NCBI RefSeq assembly: GCF_000243735.2
Contig: NZ_AHMP02000003.1
Location: 1,972,001-2,036,000 of the forward strand
DNA from: Leptospira kmetyi serovar Malaysia str. Bejo-Iso9
GTDB lineage: Bacteria > Spirochaetota > Leptospiria > Leptospirales > Leptospiraceae
Direction of reading: 5' to 3'
DNA: 64,000 nt
The notes under the pieces are model-generated. The model saw nothing but the letters and a program-made list of their open reading frames with translations. It did no database searches and was not told the DNA's origin. The position numbers and the translations under genes are program-made. This document shows positions 1-11,784 of this stretch, in pieces (positions within the stretch are counted from its first letter, which is position 1; the number at the start of each line of letters is the position of its first letter).

Positions 1-398
<398 letters not shown>

Positions 399-408
399 TC
401 AGGTCTCC

Positions 409-1732
<1,324 letters not shown>

Positions 1733-1791
1733 AGTCTTTCAGACTGACCCGAAATCAAAGAAAGTCAAGGTTTTTGAAGGAAAATTCAATT

Positions 1792-2700
1792 TTGAAAGAA
1801 TCGGAAATCATCCGCGTCCTCTATCCGCCGGGAAACATACAGACTGACGACTGTTATCTGGACGAAGAAGGTCGGATCTTCACCACCGATACGATCTGCG
1901 AAGGAACCCATTTTAGAACGGAATGGAGCGGCCCGAAAGAAATCGCAAAAAAACTGGTGGAAGTCAACGTCTCGGACATCGCGGCGGGCGGCGGAGTTCC
2001 GACCCAAGCCTTTCTCAACTTGGGACTCAGCGCGGCTTGTTCCAAGGAAGAATGGATTCTCCCCTTTTCCGAAACCTTGCAAAAAACATTAGAATCTTAT
2101 AATATTACACTTTGCGGCGGGGACACCTATCGATCCCCTTCTTTGAATCTGACTTTGACCTTGGTCGGAGTTACGACGCAGGCTTGGAAACGATCCGGAG
2201 GGAAGAATGGGGATTTTTTATATCTCACCGGTTCCGTCGGACTTTCTCAACTCGGTTACAAACTTTTAAACGAACGTCTGGAAGTTCCCGAACCTCTCCG
2301 AAGCCGAGCCCTAGAAAGACATCTCACGCCCAAATCGAGATTGAACGTCGCGCGGGAACTTTCCAAACACTTTCAAGTTTCCTGTTGTATGGATCTTACG
2401 GACGGGCTTTTGCAGGATCTTCCGAAACTCGCTTCTTCTTCGGAAGTCGGATTAAAAATCGAATTGGATCGGATTCCTCTTCCCGAAAAATCCTCGGGAT
2501 TTCTCAGTCTGGAAGAAGCGCTCGGTTCCGGGGAAGAATTGGAACTTTTATTCTTAAGTCCCGAGGTTTTACCGAACACGTTAGGCGGAATTGCTTTGAC
2601 GAAGATTGGAACCGCAGTGAGCGATTGGAAAGGCGTAAAGTATTTTAACGCGTCCGAAACGGAAACGACTTTCCGTTATCCTGGCTTTGAACATTTTTAA
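1792..2700 (+). CDS. thiL: thiamine-monophosphate kinase
   Basis: Phosphorylates thiamine monophosphate to thiamine diphosphate, the last step of cofactor synthesis. The protein belongs to the PurM/ThiL ATP-binding superfamily: an acidic TDD near residue 18, [11 protein letters not shown] near 58-68 where the family usually has a Met-Gly in place of one Gly, CGGDT near 108-112 and [11 protein letters not shown] near 140-150. I chose the TTG at 1792, which has AAGGAAAA 8-15 bases upstream; an in-frame TTG at 1774 would add six residues but has its purine stretch too close. Length is about 302 residues, near the family norm. It stands alone, divergent from the YceI-like gene. Confidence 0.88.
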   Translation: MKESEIIRVLYPPGNIQTDDCYLDEEGRIFTTDTICEGTHFRTEWSGPKEIAKKLVEVNVSDIAAGGGVPTQAFLNLGLSAACSKEEWILPFSETLQKTLESYNITLCGGDTYRSPSLNLTLTLVGVTTQAWKRSGGKNGDFLYLTGSVGLSQLGYKLLNERLEVPEPLRSRALERHLTPKSRLNVARELSKHFQVSCCMDLTDGLLQDLPKLASSSEVGLKIELDRIPLPEKSSGFLSLEEALGSGEELELLFLSPEVLPNTLGGIALTKIGTAVSDWKGVKYFNASETETTFRYPGFEHF

Positions 2701-2803
2701 GGAAGTATGAGGTCGTTTGATTCGCTACGCCGACAAGGCATAACCGGACGAACTCGTAAAAGCCGTCACAAGTATTCGCCGCTTCGAATCAAAGCCGATC
2801 AAA

Positions 2804-2855
2804 ATCCGAATCAAACATTCTTGATTGAGAAGATTCGATTCGGATGTTTTATTTG
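2804..2855. terminator. probable terminator between convergent genes
   Basis: ATCCGAATC at 2804-2812 is the exact inverse of GATTCGGAT at 2837-2845, followed on the plus strand by GTTTTATTTGTT. It lies about 100 bases after the thiL stop and just before the 3' end of the convergent gene ending at 2876. A second hairpin, TCAA...TTGA, sits in the loop. Confidence 0.5.
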
Positions 2856-2875
2856 TTAAATCGGCTTAGGAAATA

Positions 2876-3703
2876 TCAGAGATATAAACCGAAACCGAAA
2901 ATTCCGATCTGATTTTTAATCGGATCCGATGAAACTTTTCCGATTCTAACTTCCGCGTGAGATTGTTCTCCTTCCAAGAAGATATAACCTCCTCCGAAGT
3001 TCACTCTCAAACCGAGTTTCGCGTAACCGCGATAAGAATAACAATTTCCGGAACAACTACCCGCACCGATTCCCAAGGCGAGATACGGATCGAACGTTTT
3101 GCGGGGTCTCGCATGAAACGTCGGGCCTATATCGAGATAAGTGATGCTGTCTTGAATCTTCGCAGCCGAGCCGGAATCCAAAGCGCTGAGCAATAAGATC
3201 GTGGTCAACGAAGACGAGGAAGAAGACGAAGAAGAACTGGAACCCGTCATACTTTGAATGAGTAAAAGCGGCAGTAGTTGATCCGTCGGATTGGCTTTCG
3301 CTTTTAAATCGAAAACCGTGTTCGACATACCGAACAACAAACCGAAATTACCGGGAAGATATTCCGCGTAAAATCTTCCGTGATATGTCGAACCCGAATA
3401 CTGCTGTTTCGAAGAACCGGAAGAAAGAAGCAAGGGAAGCAACAAGTTCGAAGAAGAGCTGGACGAACTTGAAGAACCGGAAGTCAAAAGAAGGGGTAAA
3501 AGCGCGGAAGAACCGCTGCTTGAGGATTGTTCGGAATACGTCGCGCTTCCCGCTCCGAATCCGTATTGAATCGACCAATTGCTATTTTCGTAGTTTCCGC
3601 TTGGACGATTGTTCGTGTTCCCGGAAGACTGATTGTCTTGAGCCCCGAGCTCGATCACCAGAAAGCTTGCAACTAAAGTGAAAATGAGTTTCAACAGTTT
3701 CAT
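2876..3703 (-). CDS. exported barrel-like protein with serine tracts and LLPLLL repeats
   Basis: No named family recognised. The 275 residues begin with a signal peptide (hydrophobic to about residue 20, then GAQDN). The middle carries three similar blocks: a hydrophobic LLPLLL element at about residues 68-73, 87-93 and 143-148, each next to runs of 4-11 serines. After residue 190 the sequence becomes glycine- and aromatic-rich with alternating strands (YLDIGPTF, YLALGIGAG, KLGLRVNFGGGYIFLEG) and ends in FGFGLYL, the pattern of an outer-membrane beta-barrel terminal strand. The serine codons are mixed (AGT, AGC, TCT, TCC, TCG, TCA), so the runs are not simple DNA repeats. Outer-membrane location is inference. 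Confidence 0.65.
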   Translation of the reverse strand: MKLLKLIFTLVASFLVIELGAQDNQSSGNTNNRPSGNYENSNWSIQYGFGAGSATYSEQSSSSGSSALLPLLLTSGSSSSSSSSSNLLLPLLLSSGSSKQQYSGSTYHGRFYAEYLPGNFGLLFGMSNTVFDLKAKANPTDQLLPLLLIQSMTGSSSSSSSSSSSLTTILLLSALDSGSAAKIQDSITYLDIGPTFHARPRKTFDPYLALGIGAGSCSGNCYSYRGYAKLGLRVNFGGGYIFLEGEQSHAEVRIGKVSSDPIKNQIGIFGFGLYL

Positions 3704-4116
3704 TGTTTTCCTACTATTTTATTTTTGTCAAAAGTAAGAAAACGATTTTCGATTCGCAATCAATAACGGATTTTTTAACAAAAGATTTCTTCGAAGAATG
3801 AATTCAAAGATTCAAAAATTATTTTTTATTGATACGATCGATGTCCGTCTTTTCTGGTAAGAAGAATATAACATTTCGCTCCAATAAAAAGGTGAGTGAT
3901 CTTTCATTCTATCTTTATCGGGAAGGAATCAATTCTCAAAAGTTTCCGGCGCGCGATGCGCTCGGACACAATTTCTCGAACGAACGGCTTTCGTCACGAA
4001 ACTATATTCAATGTTTAGAATATTCTTCCCTGCGAATATTACGGAACAAACTTGGACGAGCCTAGGATCAAGCCGAAACTAAAAGTTTCGATCTGATCCG
4101 AATCGATCCTGACAAT
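3704..4116. other. 413-base AT-rich gap with a probable terminator
   Basis: No convincing gene: the one moderate plus-strand frame (3829-4065) has no recognisable content or ribosome site. At 4074-4090 CGAAACT-AAA-AGTTTCG forms a perfect 7-bp hairpin with an outer GGATCA/TGATCC pairing (4065-4070 with 4094-4099). This lies directly after the stop of the minus-strand gene at 4117 and probably ends its transcript. The part near 3700-3850 is AT-rich and is the upstream region of the serine-tract protein. Confidence 0.5.
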
Positions 4117-7065
4117 CTACTGTTCTACACAGTACAGTTTTTTGGAATTCCCACAGGAATCACCGGCGCCATCGTCGATGCTGATCGGAGTAGTTCCATT
4201 TGCGGTCGCAGTCGCTCCGTTTCCAGTCGTGCTCGTAAAAGTCGAACAGGTATTTGCGGATTCCGCCCAAGTCCAAGGCCCGGTTCCCGTAACGGTGATT
4301 CCGGTCCAAATTCCATCGGCGGCGTTTCCGATTCCCGCGATCAAAGGAAACGGAAACTTTTTATTGATGTCCGTAGTTCCGACCCAAGTCCGGTTGTTCC
4401 CCGCTTGGAAATAAGAAACCTTGGACTTCAAGGGCCAATCGGTTACGCTCGGATTTCTCGTCGTTCCCACCCAAAGAAGGGCTTTGTAAGTTCCGGTCGA
4501 AGGTTTGTTCGCATCCGCGTTACAAAACGCATCCGCAGAAGTCACGGCGGCCGATTCGTCGGCTCCGAAATTACCGTTATGCGTCGATGCCGTAACGAAA
4601 ATTCTTCTACTGATGGGAGTTACGGGAGCCGGTGTGTCGGCTAACGCGATCGGATAAGCCGGACAATTCGCAGTCGAACCGACGGTTGTGTTCGTGTTTC
4701 CGGCCGTCGTAGTATCTCTCCAAGTGTATTTGTATTCCACGCCGAGAACCCGATTGCCGCTCGCACTCGCGGGAAGATTGGTAAACCCGGAATATTTCGT
4801 AAACACCACGTTGCCGCTGATCATCGTATAACTATAACCGGTGGAATTCGTGGCCGTTTGTGTTCCGGTCGGAACCAGATTGCCCGCGATAAAATCGGAA
4901 CCGTCGATCGATCTCGTATCCGCGATCGAATACAACTTCACGCTACCCGGAGAAATATTTCCGGTCGTCGGAGCGGAACCGGTTGGATACAAGGCAGTAT
5001 TCGGATTTCCGGAAGTGTATGTGCGGTTCCAAGTTGCATCATATTTTCCTAATGGATATCCGCCTTGCAGGGTCACCATATTGTCTACGATCGAATTTAA
5101 GAAATTGCTAATACTCACCGAGGTCCCGCAGATCGAGGTAACGCTTCCTCCGCTCGTGGAGGCCACGTCCTTCAAAGAATAAACCATATCGTCGCGCCCG
5201 AGGTTGTTCGGTGTATTCAACAGCTGATTGGTGAGAGTGGCCGTTCCGATATTCGCGAGAGTTCTATAATGAGCGACCTGACCGCTCGTCGCCCACTGCG
5301 TCGAACTTGTGATTTCTCCCTTACAGAAAACTTCCGTTTTGGTATGAAAGTTGGTCAACGTAACGCCCGTATAAACGCTCGAGTCTATACTTTTAGAAAC
5401 GTCGATCGTCGCATAATCGTTGCTTTGCGAATTGAGGGCCACGATTCCGTATATCTTCGTGTTCGCGCGATCGGCAAAAAGATTCAAGATGGAATTGATG
5501 CTCGCGGTTCCGGTCGCGCCGGTCGTAGTGTTTCTCAAAGAATCCAAGAAGTCCGTGTAGGTTCTTCCCGTTCCGAGAACCGGAGTTCCCGAACTTCCCG
5601 CGTTGTAATACAACGGACTTGCGGGAAACGTAACGGAACGATTCGCGGGGAAAGAACTCGGACTATCCAAAGGTCCCCAAGGAACGGACGACGTTCCTAT
5701 GGAATAGTTATAACTTTCCCAGTGATTGTACATGTCGCCTTCGTCGGTGATGATGATGACCGCAGTGGGAACGGAACTTCTTCCCAAACCAACCTTCTTA
5801 CTCCAAGCGTTTTGATTTGTGCCGTTGCAAGGATCTTGAGCGGCGACCGAAGTGATCGAACATTTGTCTCCGTTTGTAGTTCTTCCGCTCGAAGAACAAT
5901 ACGGCTGAGAAGAAGTACATTTCGAACCGCCGGAACTCGAGTTCATCAGCGCTCTTGTGGCCATAAAAATCCCGGACTCGAACTGGCTTCCGTTGTTGCC
6001 AATGGCGTTTAACGTGTCCGTGAACGTGGTCCGATCCGTGGAAGAACTTACGTCCAACCATTCTCCCGTATCTCCCGAAGGGGATTGAAGTTTCCAACTA
6101 TCCGTGGTGATCACGGAAATTCTCGCGTCCAAGCCGAGGGTGGCAACACGATCGAAGAACGCGACCATCTTCGCTTTGACCGCGGTTTGAATCGGAGTCA
6201 TCGTATCCGAGTTGTCGATCACAAAAAGAAAGTCCGCTTTCGGAGGAGCCTTTGTAGGAAAGGTTTCTCTCCACGTACAGGAAACGTTTCTTAAATCGGG
6301 AGGAGAAGAACCTCCTCCGCCCAAATTTCCATCGACTAACGACGAATAGGCGTCCCAAGCTCCCGCCCGTACGACCGTAACTTCGTATTTCGTATCCACC
6401 GTGGAAGTACAACTGCTTCCCGTTGCGGTCACTCGAATCGTAACGATAAACGAAGTGTCCGTGGAAGCGTCGATGGTGGTTCCGATCGACTGAGAATTAT
6501 CGTTGAAGACCTTTCTTTGGATTTCGTTACGAACCCATTCCGTACTTCTGGATTGGGACGTTTGAAGAATAAAACGCGCGGACTGAACTCCCGAGTTCAC
6601 CGAACCGAGAGTGATCAAACTGTAAGACGCGAACGTAGGACTCGGAGGCGGAGATTCCGCGGACGTGGAATCGTTCGCCAAAAAGGAAAGCAATGTGTTT
6701 AACGCGAGCGTCGGACTGTAATTGTCCGGAACCGAACAACTGGAACCGCCCGACTTCGTAACGATAAAACCGGAAATGGATTTGTCCTTCCCGTCGTCGA
6801 AACAGTTACCGATCGCAAGAATCGAATTCGACGTTCCCGAAGGGCATCCTGCCACCAGCCCCGCCGGAAGAGTGATCGGAACTCCGGTCGGAGTTTGAAA
6901 GACGTTTGCGAGTTGTTCGCTGATTCCGAAAAGGGTGTAACTCGCTGCGTCGCTGACTTTTTTACAAGAGACAATCGTAAGTAAAAGGATAAGAACGAAA
7001 AAAGGATGAAATAAGAACTTAACTAGAATTCGGGGAAAGAGTTTGGAGGACATTGCTTGAGTCAT
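4117..7065 (-). CDS. large lipoprotein with von Willebrand A and DUF1554 domains
   Basis: A 982-residue surface or periplasmic lipoprotein candidate. The signal peptide ends in a lipobox-like TIVSC with Cys34. Residues about 275-480 read as a von Willebrand factor A domain: FLFVIDNSDTM (Asp284, Ser286, Thr288) is a metal-site motif in which the second Ser is Thr, followed by ARISVITTDSW and VIIITDEGDMYNHW. The last 165 residues (RIFVTASTHNGNFG ... ADAFCNADANKP ... LYCVEQ) match DUF1554, a C-terminal domain I know from Leptospira lipoproteins; it has paired cysteines. The middle is threonine/serine/glycine-rich. A vWA domain usually binds proteins or metal-dependent ligands, so adhesion is a possible but untested role. 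It is transcribed alone. Confidence 0.78.
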   Translation of the reverse strand: MTQAMSSKLFPRILVKFLFHPFFVLILLLTIVSCKKVSDAASYTLFGISEQLANVFQTPTGVPITLPAGLVAGCPSGTSNSILAIGNCFDDGKDKSISGFIVTKSGGSSCSVPDNYSPTLALNTLLSFLANDSTSAESPPPSPTFASYSLITLGSVNSGVQSARFILQTSQSRSTEWVRNEIQRKVFNDNSQSIGTTIDASTDTSFIVTIRVTATGSSCTSTVDTKYEVTVVRAGAWDAYSSLVDGNLGGGGSSPPDLRNVSCTWRETFPTKAPPKADFLFVIDNSDTMTPIQTAVKAKMVAFFDRVATLGLDARISVITTDSWKLQSPSGDTGEWLDVSSSTDRTTFTDTLNAIGNNGSQFESGIFMATRALMNSSSGGSKCTSSQPYCSSSGRTTNGDKCSITSVAAQDPCNGTNQNAWSKKVGLGRSSVPTAVIIITDEGDMYNHWESYNYSIGTSSVPWGPLDSPSSFPANRSVTFPASPLYYNAGSSGTPVLGTGRTYTDFLDSLRNTTTGATGTASINSILNLFADRANTKIYGIVALNSQSNDYATIDVSKSIDSSVYTGVTLTNFHTKTEVFCKGEITSSTQWATSGQVAHYRTLANIGTATLTNQLLNTPNNLGRDDMVYSLKDVASTSGGSVTSICGTSVSISNFLNSIVDNMVTLQGGYPLGKYDATWNRTYTSGNPNTALYPTGSAPTTGNISPGSVKLYSIADTRSIDGSDFIAGNLVPTGTQTATNSTGYSYTMISGNVVFTKYSGFTNLPASASGNRVLGVEYKYTWRDTTTAGNTNTTVGSTANCPAYPIALADTPAPVTPISRRIFVTASTHNGNFGADESAAVTSADAFCNADANKPSTGTYKALLWVGTTRNPSVTDWPLKSKVSYFQAGNNRTWVGTTDINKKFPFPLIAGIGNAADGIWTGITVTGTGPWTWAESANTCSTFTSTTGNGATATANGTTPISIDDGAGDSCGNSKKLYCVEQ

Positions 7066-7292
7066 ACGATTTTCAAATCCGATCTTTATTATTGTATTCT
7101 AACCTTCGACGACAGAATCGAAATCGTTCCTACCTTTTTCATTCAATTTTTTAATCCGAAACGTTAGTTTCCTTCGATTTAAACGTCGAAAAGGTTAATA
7201 ATTTTTTTCGAAATTTTCGGATTGGATTGTCAACGACATACGGACTCCGAAAACCTGTTTTACTGAATTATAATATATGAAATGGAATAAGA

Positions 7293-8123
7293 ATGAAACG
7301 ATGTCGTAACGTCCCGTCCCTTTCAAGCGGATTTGAAGTAGAAATTCTCCCCTATTTAAACGAAATGCCTCAAATCAAAACGAATCGTATCGTTCGTATT
7401 CTAAAAACGAGATCGATCGAAACGATTATTTGTTTTCTTTGTGTCATCGTATCCGGGTCCTGTTCGAGTTTCTCTTCCAACTTCAAAGATTTTACGAATT
7501 CATCGGCGTTTCAAAAATTCTGCGGATGTCCTCCTTCCAAATTTGCGGAACCTTTGGCGAGCGGATCCAGAGAGGAAGCTTTGGGTCGTTTGCCCGAAGG
7601 GGCCTTGGACGACATGGGAACTCCGGATTATCTCGAAAAGGTTTACACGGGAATCAAATCCGATTTCGAATTCAGCGGAACCAAATTCGACACCGTTGCG
7701 GACGGACTTGAAACCAAAGGGATCGCCTTAAAAAGAATCACGGATGAGAATAAAAAGTTACGCGAAATTCTTCTTTCCATCGACGGCGACGTTTCGTTTC
7801 CGAGCGGCAAGGCGACCTTAACTCCGGCCGCGAAACTTCTGATCGAAAAGATCGCGGACGCGATGAACGCTTATCCCGAAACGAAGGTTCGAGTCGGAGG
7901 ACATACGGACAGCGTCGGTTATTTTTACGCGAACCTAACCTTGAGTAAGGCGAGAGCGAATTCGGTGAAATCGGAATTATCCAAAAAACACAATCTTCCC
8001 GAAAATCGTTTCGGCGAAGTCGACGGTTACGCGGATAAGTTTAAGATCGTAGATACGATGCTCGCGGAACCGAGAAACAGAAGAACGGAAATCTACGTCG
8101 GCACGGTCCGTCTCGTTCTTTGA
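7293..8123 (+). CDS. OmpA-family lipoprotein (peptidoglycan-binding)
   Basis: Probable outer-membrane lipoprotein that anchors the envelope to peptidoglycan. With the start at 7293 the lipid-attachment Cys is residue 57 (VIVSGSC); an ATG at 7365 would leave a more normal signal peptide of 32 residues and may be the true start, though neither has a strong ribosome site. The C-terminal OmpA domain spans about residues 165-272: FPSGKATLTPAA, then RVGGHTDSVGY with the Asp that contacts diaminopimelate, LSKARANSVK, and the closing NRRTEIYV. The 33-base gap to the next gene suggests an operon with the barrel-like protein. Confidence 0.85.
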   Translation: MKRCRNVPSLSSGFEVEILPYLNEMPQIKTNRIVRILKTRSIETIICFLCVIVSGSCSSFSSNFKDFTNSSAFQKFCGCPPSKFAEPLASGSREEALGRLPEGALDDMGTPDYLEKVYTGIKSDFEFSGTKFDTVADGLETKGIALKRITDENKKLREILLSIDGDVSFPSGKATLTPAAKLLIEKIADAMNAYPETKVRVGGHTDSVGYFYANLTLSKARANSVKSELSKKHNLPENRFGEVDGYADKFKIVDTMLAEPRNRRTEIYVGTVRLVL

Positions 8124-8156
8124 TAAACGAAGTGAAATCATAAAAGGAAAAATTCT

Positions 8157-9347
8157 TTGAAAAAGATCCGTATCCTAGTTTTAAGTATTCTAATATTCTT
8201 ATTTACGAATTCTCTGATATACGCGCAGAACGAGACAAAACCTCCCGCAAATCCGGGAACCGATCCGAACGCGAACGGAGACAAACAAAATTCCGCAAAC
8301 GCTACGAACGCCTCCAATCAATCGATGCAAAAATATCTGGAAGCGTTCGATCACAGACTTCGGTTTAGAATCGGGGCCGGTCTTGGAGATCTAAGCCCCG
8401 CGATTCTCGACGAAACCGGACCTTCTTGGCTGAAAAATTCCCTGTTCAGACAACTCACCGATCCTGGCGCGCCTCTTGCGATCCCTTATACTTCTTCCAA
8501 GAACCTGGATATATTCACGCAACATTCCGATATTTCGTACGGATGGAAGAATAAGATCGATCTTTCCTTCAGCCAAGACAGCGTCTCGGGAAAATACGGA
8601 AGGGAGAATCCGGCTTCGGTGAACTTCGTATCTCCGAGAACCGATCGATACTACGCGTCCGCGTTCGAAGGAAAACGTTTGATCAACTTCAGAGGAGTTT
8701 CGCAAACGTTGCGTCTTTCCTACACACATCCGATCTTAAGTTGGTTGATGATCGGACCTTCGATCGGGATCCACAGATATTCGGAAAGAAACGAAATCAG
8801 TTTCGGTTCCTATTCCGTCACAAGAGAAACCGCTTCGAATCCGAACCAAATCACTTGGAGCATCGGAGGAAGCATTAACGCCGATTATACGATGTCCGGA
8901 ATTCTTCCCGGGATTTTTATCAAAGCGAAAATTCTTCCCTGGTTGGAAATCCGTTCCCGTTTCGAACTCTTGAGCCGCAAAGGAAACTTTTCCCTTTTCG
9001 GTTCCCAGATTTTGGATCAGGCGAACGCGAGCGGACAACACGGTTATTTCGCTTCGGTGCCGGCTTATGGCGGAAGCGCAAAGGACAGCGGAACCTTGTT
9101 TATGGTGGAAGCCTCTCTTCGATATTGCAGATTCAGTTTGGACATTGGTCTTCTTCGTCAGGACATCACAAGAAAATACAGTTCGTATTACGGAGACACG
9201 TTAGGCTCCATCGCAAGGGCGGATTATACGGCGGGAAGCCAGGGGATCGGTTTTTCGGAAATGTCCTCAAGCTACAAACAAACCATCAACGAGGTTTATG
9301 TGATGCCCGGGGTTTCGTTTCACATGGAAGACTGGAAAATATATTAA
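8157..9347 (+). CDS. exported outer-membrane barrel-like protein
   Basis: No named family recognised. The gene starts with TTG preceded by AAAAGGAAAA. The 396 residues open with a signal peptide (KKIRILVLSILIFLFTNS, then IYAQNE, a type I cleavage site), followed by a flexible Asn/Pro/Gly-rich linker at about 25-55. From about residue 65 the sequence alternates in the way of transmembrane beta strands with many Tyr, Phe and Trp, for example RLRFRIGAGLGDL, WKNKIDLSFSQDS and ASLRYCRFSLDIGLL. It lies 33 bases after the OmpA-like lipoprotein, so a functional pairing at the outer membrane is likely but inferred. Confidence 0.65.
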   Translation: MKKIRILVLSILIFLFTNSLIYAQNETKPPANPGTDPNANGDKQNSANATNASNQSMQKYLEAFDHRLRFRIGAGLGDLSPAILDETGPSWLKNSLFRQLTDPGAPLAIPYTSSKNLDIFTQHSDISYGWKNKIDLSFSQDSVSGKYGRENPASVNFVSPRTDRYYASAFEGKRLINFRGVSQTLRLSYTHPILSWLMIGPSIGIHRYSERNEISFGSYSVTRETASNPNQITWSIGGSINADYTMSGILPGIFIKAKILPWLEIRSRFELLSRKGNFSLFGSQILDQANASGQHGYFASVPAYGGSAKDSGTLFMVEASLRYCRFSLDIGLLRQDITRKYSSYYGDTLGSIARADYTAGSQGIGFSEMSSSYKQTINEVYVMPGVSFHMEDWKIY

Positions 9348-9371
9348 TATTTTTGAATATTAGATTCTTCC

Positions 9372-9935
9372 CTATCTTTTTTTAACCCAGGAAATCAGAC
9401 TCCAGATCAAAGGCGCTCCGTGCAGATACAAACCGGGGAGCCAAATCGGAACCGAAAGAAAATCGGGTTGGTTGTATACGAAAAAACCCGCGTTTGAAAT
9501 CAGGGCCTCCGCGCCGGTTCCGCAAACCGCAAGCAGAACGGAAAAGATCGCCAAGGGTTTTCTTTCCTGAGAAAATACGATTCGAAACGACCACGTCCCG
9601 AGATAAATCAACGCAAGAACGATCGGAGTTCCCGAAAAAATTCCGCTCGCAAGATACGCCGCGACAAACCAACCGAGGCTCAGCGTAAAGTCTCGGATTT
9701 CGAATTCTTCGCTTTCCTTTTTAAAAAAAGAGGCCCCGAAATACATTAGAAAAGTTGCAAGTATGAACTGGGGCGCGACCCACCAAGCCTGACCGAAAAC
9801 GCCGGAATGAAAATAACGCAGAACGGAAAATTGAACGTGGATTTGATCGCAAAGCGCGAGGCCGATTCCTCCTCCGAGAACCAAAAGGATCAGCCTTTTC
9901 GGATTTTGAAACGGTTCTGACAGCGTAAAAAACAT
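9372..9935 (-). CDS. multi-pass membrane protein of unknown function
   Basis: 187 residues with about six predicted membrane helices (near residues 12-30, 45-67, 82-105, 106-120, 127-150 and 160-180) and the C-terminal tail SWVKKR on the cytoplasmic side. The motif VPIWLPGLYLHGAPLIW near the end is distinctive. I do not assign a family; a distant likeness to small hydrophobic sensor or scaffold proteins is not enough. It is convergent with the barrel-like gene (24 bases apart) and its 5' side faces the alpha/beta hydrolase across a gap containing one GGAACT-type repeat. Confidence 0.6.
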   Translation of the reverse strand: MFFTLSEPFQNPKRLILLVLGGGIGLALCDQIHVQFSVLRYFHSGVFGQAWWVAPQFILATFLMYFGASFFKKESEEFEIRDFTLSLGWFVAAYLASGIFSGTPIVLALIYLGTWSFRIVFSQERKPLAIFSVLLAVCGTGAEALISNAGFFVYNQPDFLSVPIWLPGLYLHGAPLIWSLISWVKKR

Positions 9936-10042
9936 AGAAGCCCCTTTTTAAAGCGCCGACTCGGGTCAAAATGCCCGTCGCACGCCTGTATCGACCGCTA
10001 CAAACTACGATTCGGGAGACAAAATTCAAGGTCTTTTTCGGT

Positions 10043-10059
10043 TTTGTGGGAACTCATAC
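10043..10059 (+). repeat. GGAACT-type motif, exact copy of that at 961-977
   Basis: TTTGTGGGAACTCATAC, identical over 17 bases to 961-977. It lies in the 145-base space between two divergent genes, about 70 bases before the hydrolase start. It is one of several intergenic copies in the window. Confidence 0.7.
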
Positions 10060-10128
10060 CTTTTTTCTTGCAGGACCGATGTGAACCGATTTGAATTGTT
10101 TCATTCGATAGTGAGGAAACATACAAAA

Positions 10129-11121
<993 letters not shown>

Positions 11122-11202
11122 TTCCTTTTCCTCCTCTTTCTTTCCGAGAATGGAACGAAATTGTAAACCTCTTTCGAAACGAAGAGGTTTACGAAACCCG
11201 GA

Positions 11203-11733
11203 TTATCTTCTCCGCTTTTTAGCCGCGGTCTTTTTCTTCGCGACTTTCTTCTTAGCCGGAGCCTTCTTCTTCGGTTTTACCTTTGCTTTCGCCTTTTTCG
11301 CGGAAGACTTTTTAGGTTTAGCCTTCTTCTTTGCCGCGCTCTTTTTCTTAGCGGGAGCTTTCTTCTTCGCGGCCTTTTTAGGAGCCGCTTTTTTCTGAGC
11401 AGGAGTTCCCGCTTTTGCCGCTTTTTGAGCGAGAATCAAAGCGCTTTCCCCTAAAGAATCCCAATCTTCTTGGAATTCGACCGGGATCTGAAGCCAGTCT
11501 TTCATCGCTCTGTTGTTTTTGGAAGGATCGAAGAGTTTCGCGCCCGGATAACGGTCGAAGATCTCTGCGATCTTTTCCGCTCCGAGTTTAAGAACGAGTT
11601 CGCCTTCGAAAAAAGCCGCAAAGGGTTTTCCGTCTAGATTCAAAGTGTTTAAACCGAACCACTTGCCGGGAGCGACTTCCTTGTGTTTGGTTTGAAAGTT
11701 ATCAGTAAAGGTTTCAAAAAGAAATAGTGACAT
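11203..11733 (-). CDS. TfoX-N-like domain protein with histone-H1-like lysine tail
   Basis: The 176 residues split in two. Residues 1-110 are a small alpha/beta domain resembling the TfoX N-terminal or YjbR-type fold ([50 protein letters not shown]). From about 112 to the end the chain is almost only Lys, Ala, Pro and Ser in repeats such as [18 protein letters not shown], ending KKRRR. Tails like this occur in histone-H1-like bacterial proteins that coat DNA. A nucleoid-associated role is inferred; binding to RNA or acidic polymers is an alternative. It is transcribed alone. Confidence 0.7.
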   Translation of the reverse strand: MSLFLFETFTDNFQTKHKEVAPGKWFGLNTLNLDGKPFAAFFEGELVLKLGAEKIAEIFDRYPGAKLFDPSKNNRAMKDWLQIPVEFQEDWDSLGESALILAQKAAKAGTPAQKKAAPKKAAKKKAPAKKKSAAKKKAKPKKSSAKKAKAKVKPKKKAPAKKKVAKKKTAAKKRRR

Positions 11734-11784
11734 GCACCAAGAAGAATCTATTTCGAAGAGTTTTCAAGAAATAAATCTTTTCCG

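Noticed and set aside
2713..2805. TTTGATTCG...CGAATCAAA and a tRNA-like TTCGAATC
   Set aside because: No cloverleaf can be folded around it; there is no acceptor stem or anticodon arm. Only an inverted repeat remains.
3215..3240. GAA/GAC-rich DNA tract in the serine-tract gene as a slippage-prone phase-variation repeat
   Set aside because: The serine codons are mixed rather than identical, so the tract is not a simple DNA repeat that would slip easily.
3829..4065. Plus-strand frame of 78 codons
   Set aside because: It has no recognisable protein content or ribosome site.
7269..7274. TATAAT upstream of the OmpA-like gene as a -10 box
   Set aside because: No matching -35 element at the right distance. 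The region is AT-rich, so chance is likely.
11203..11400. Plus-strand frame of hydrophobic F/A residues opposite the lysine-rich tail
   Set aside because: It is the complement of the AAG/GCG-rich lysine/alanine codons, a shadow and not a gene.
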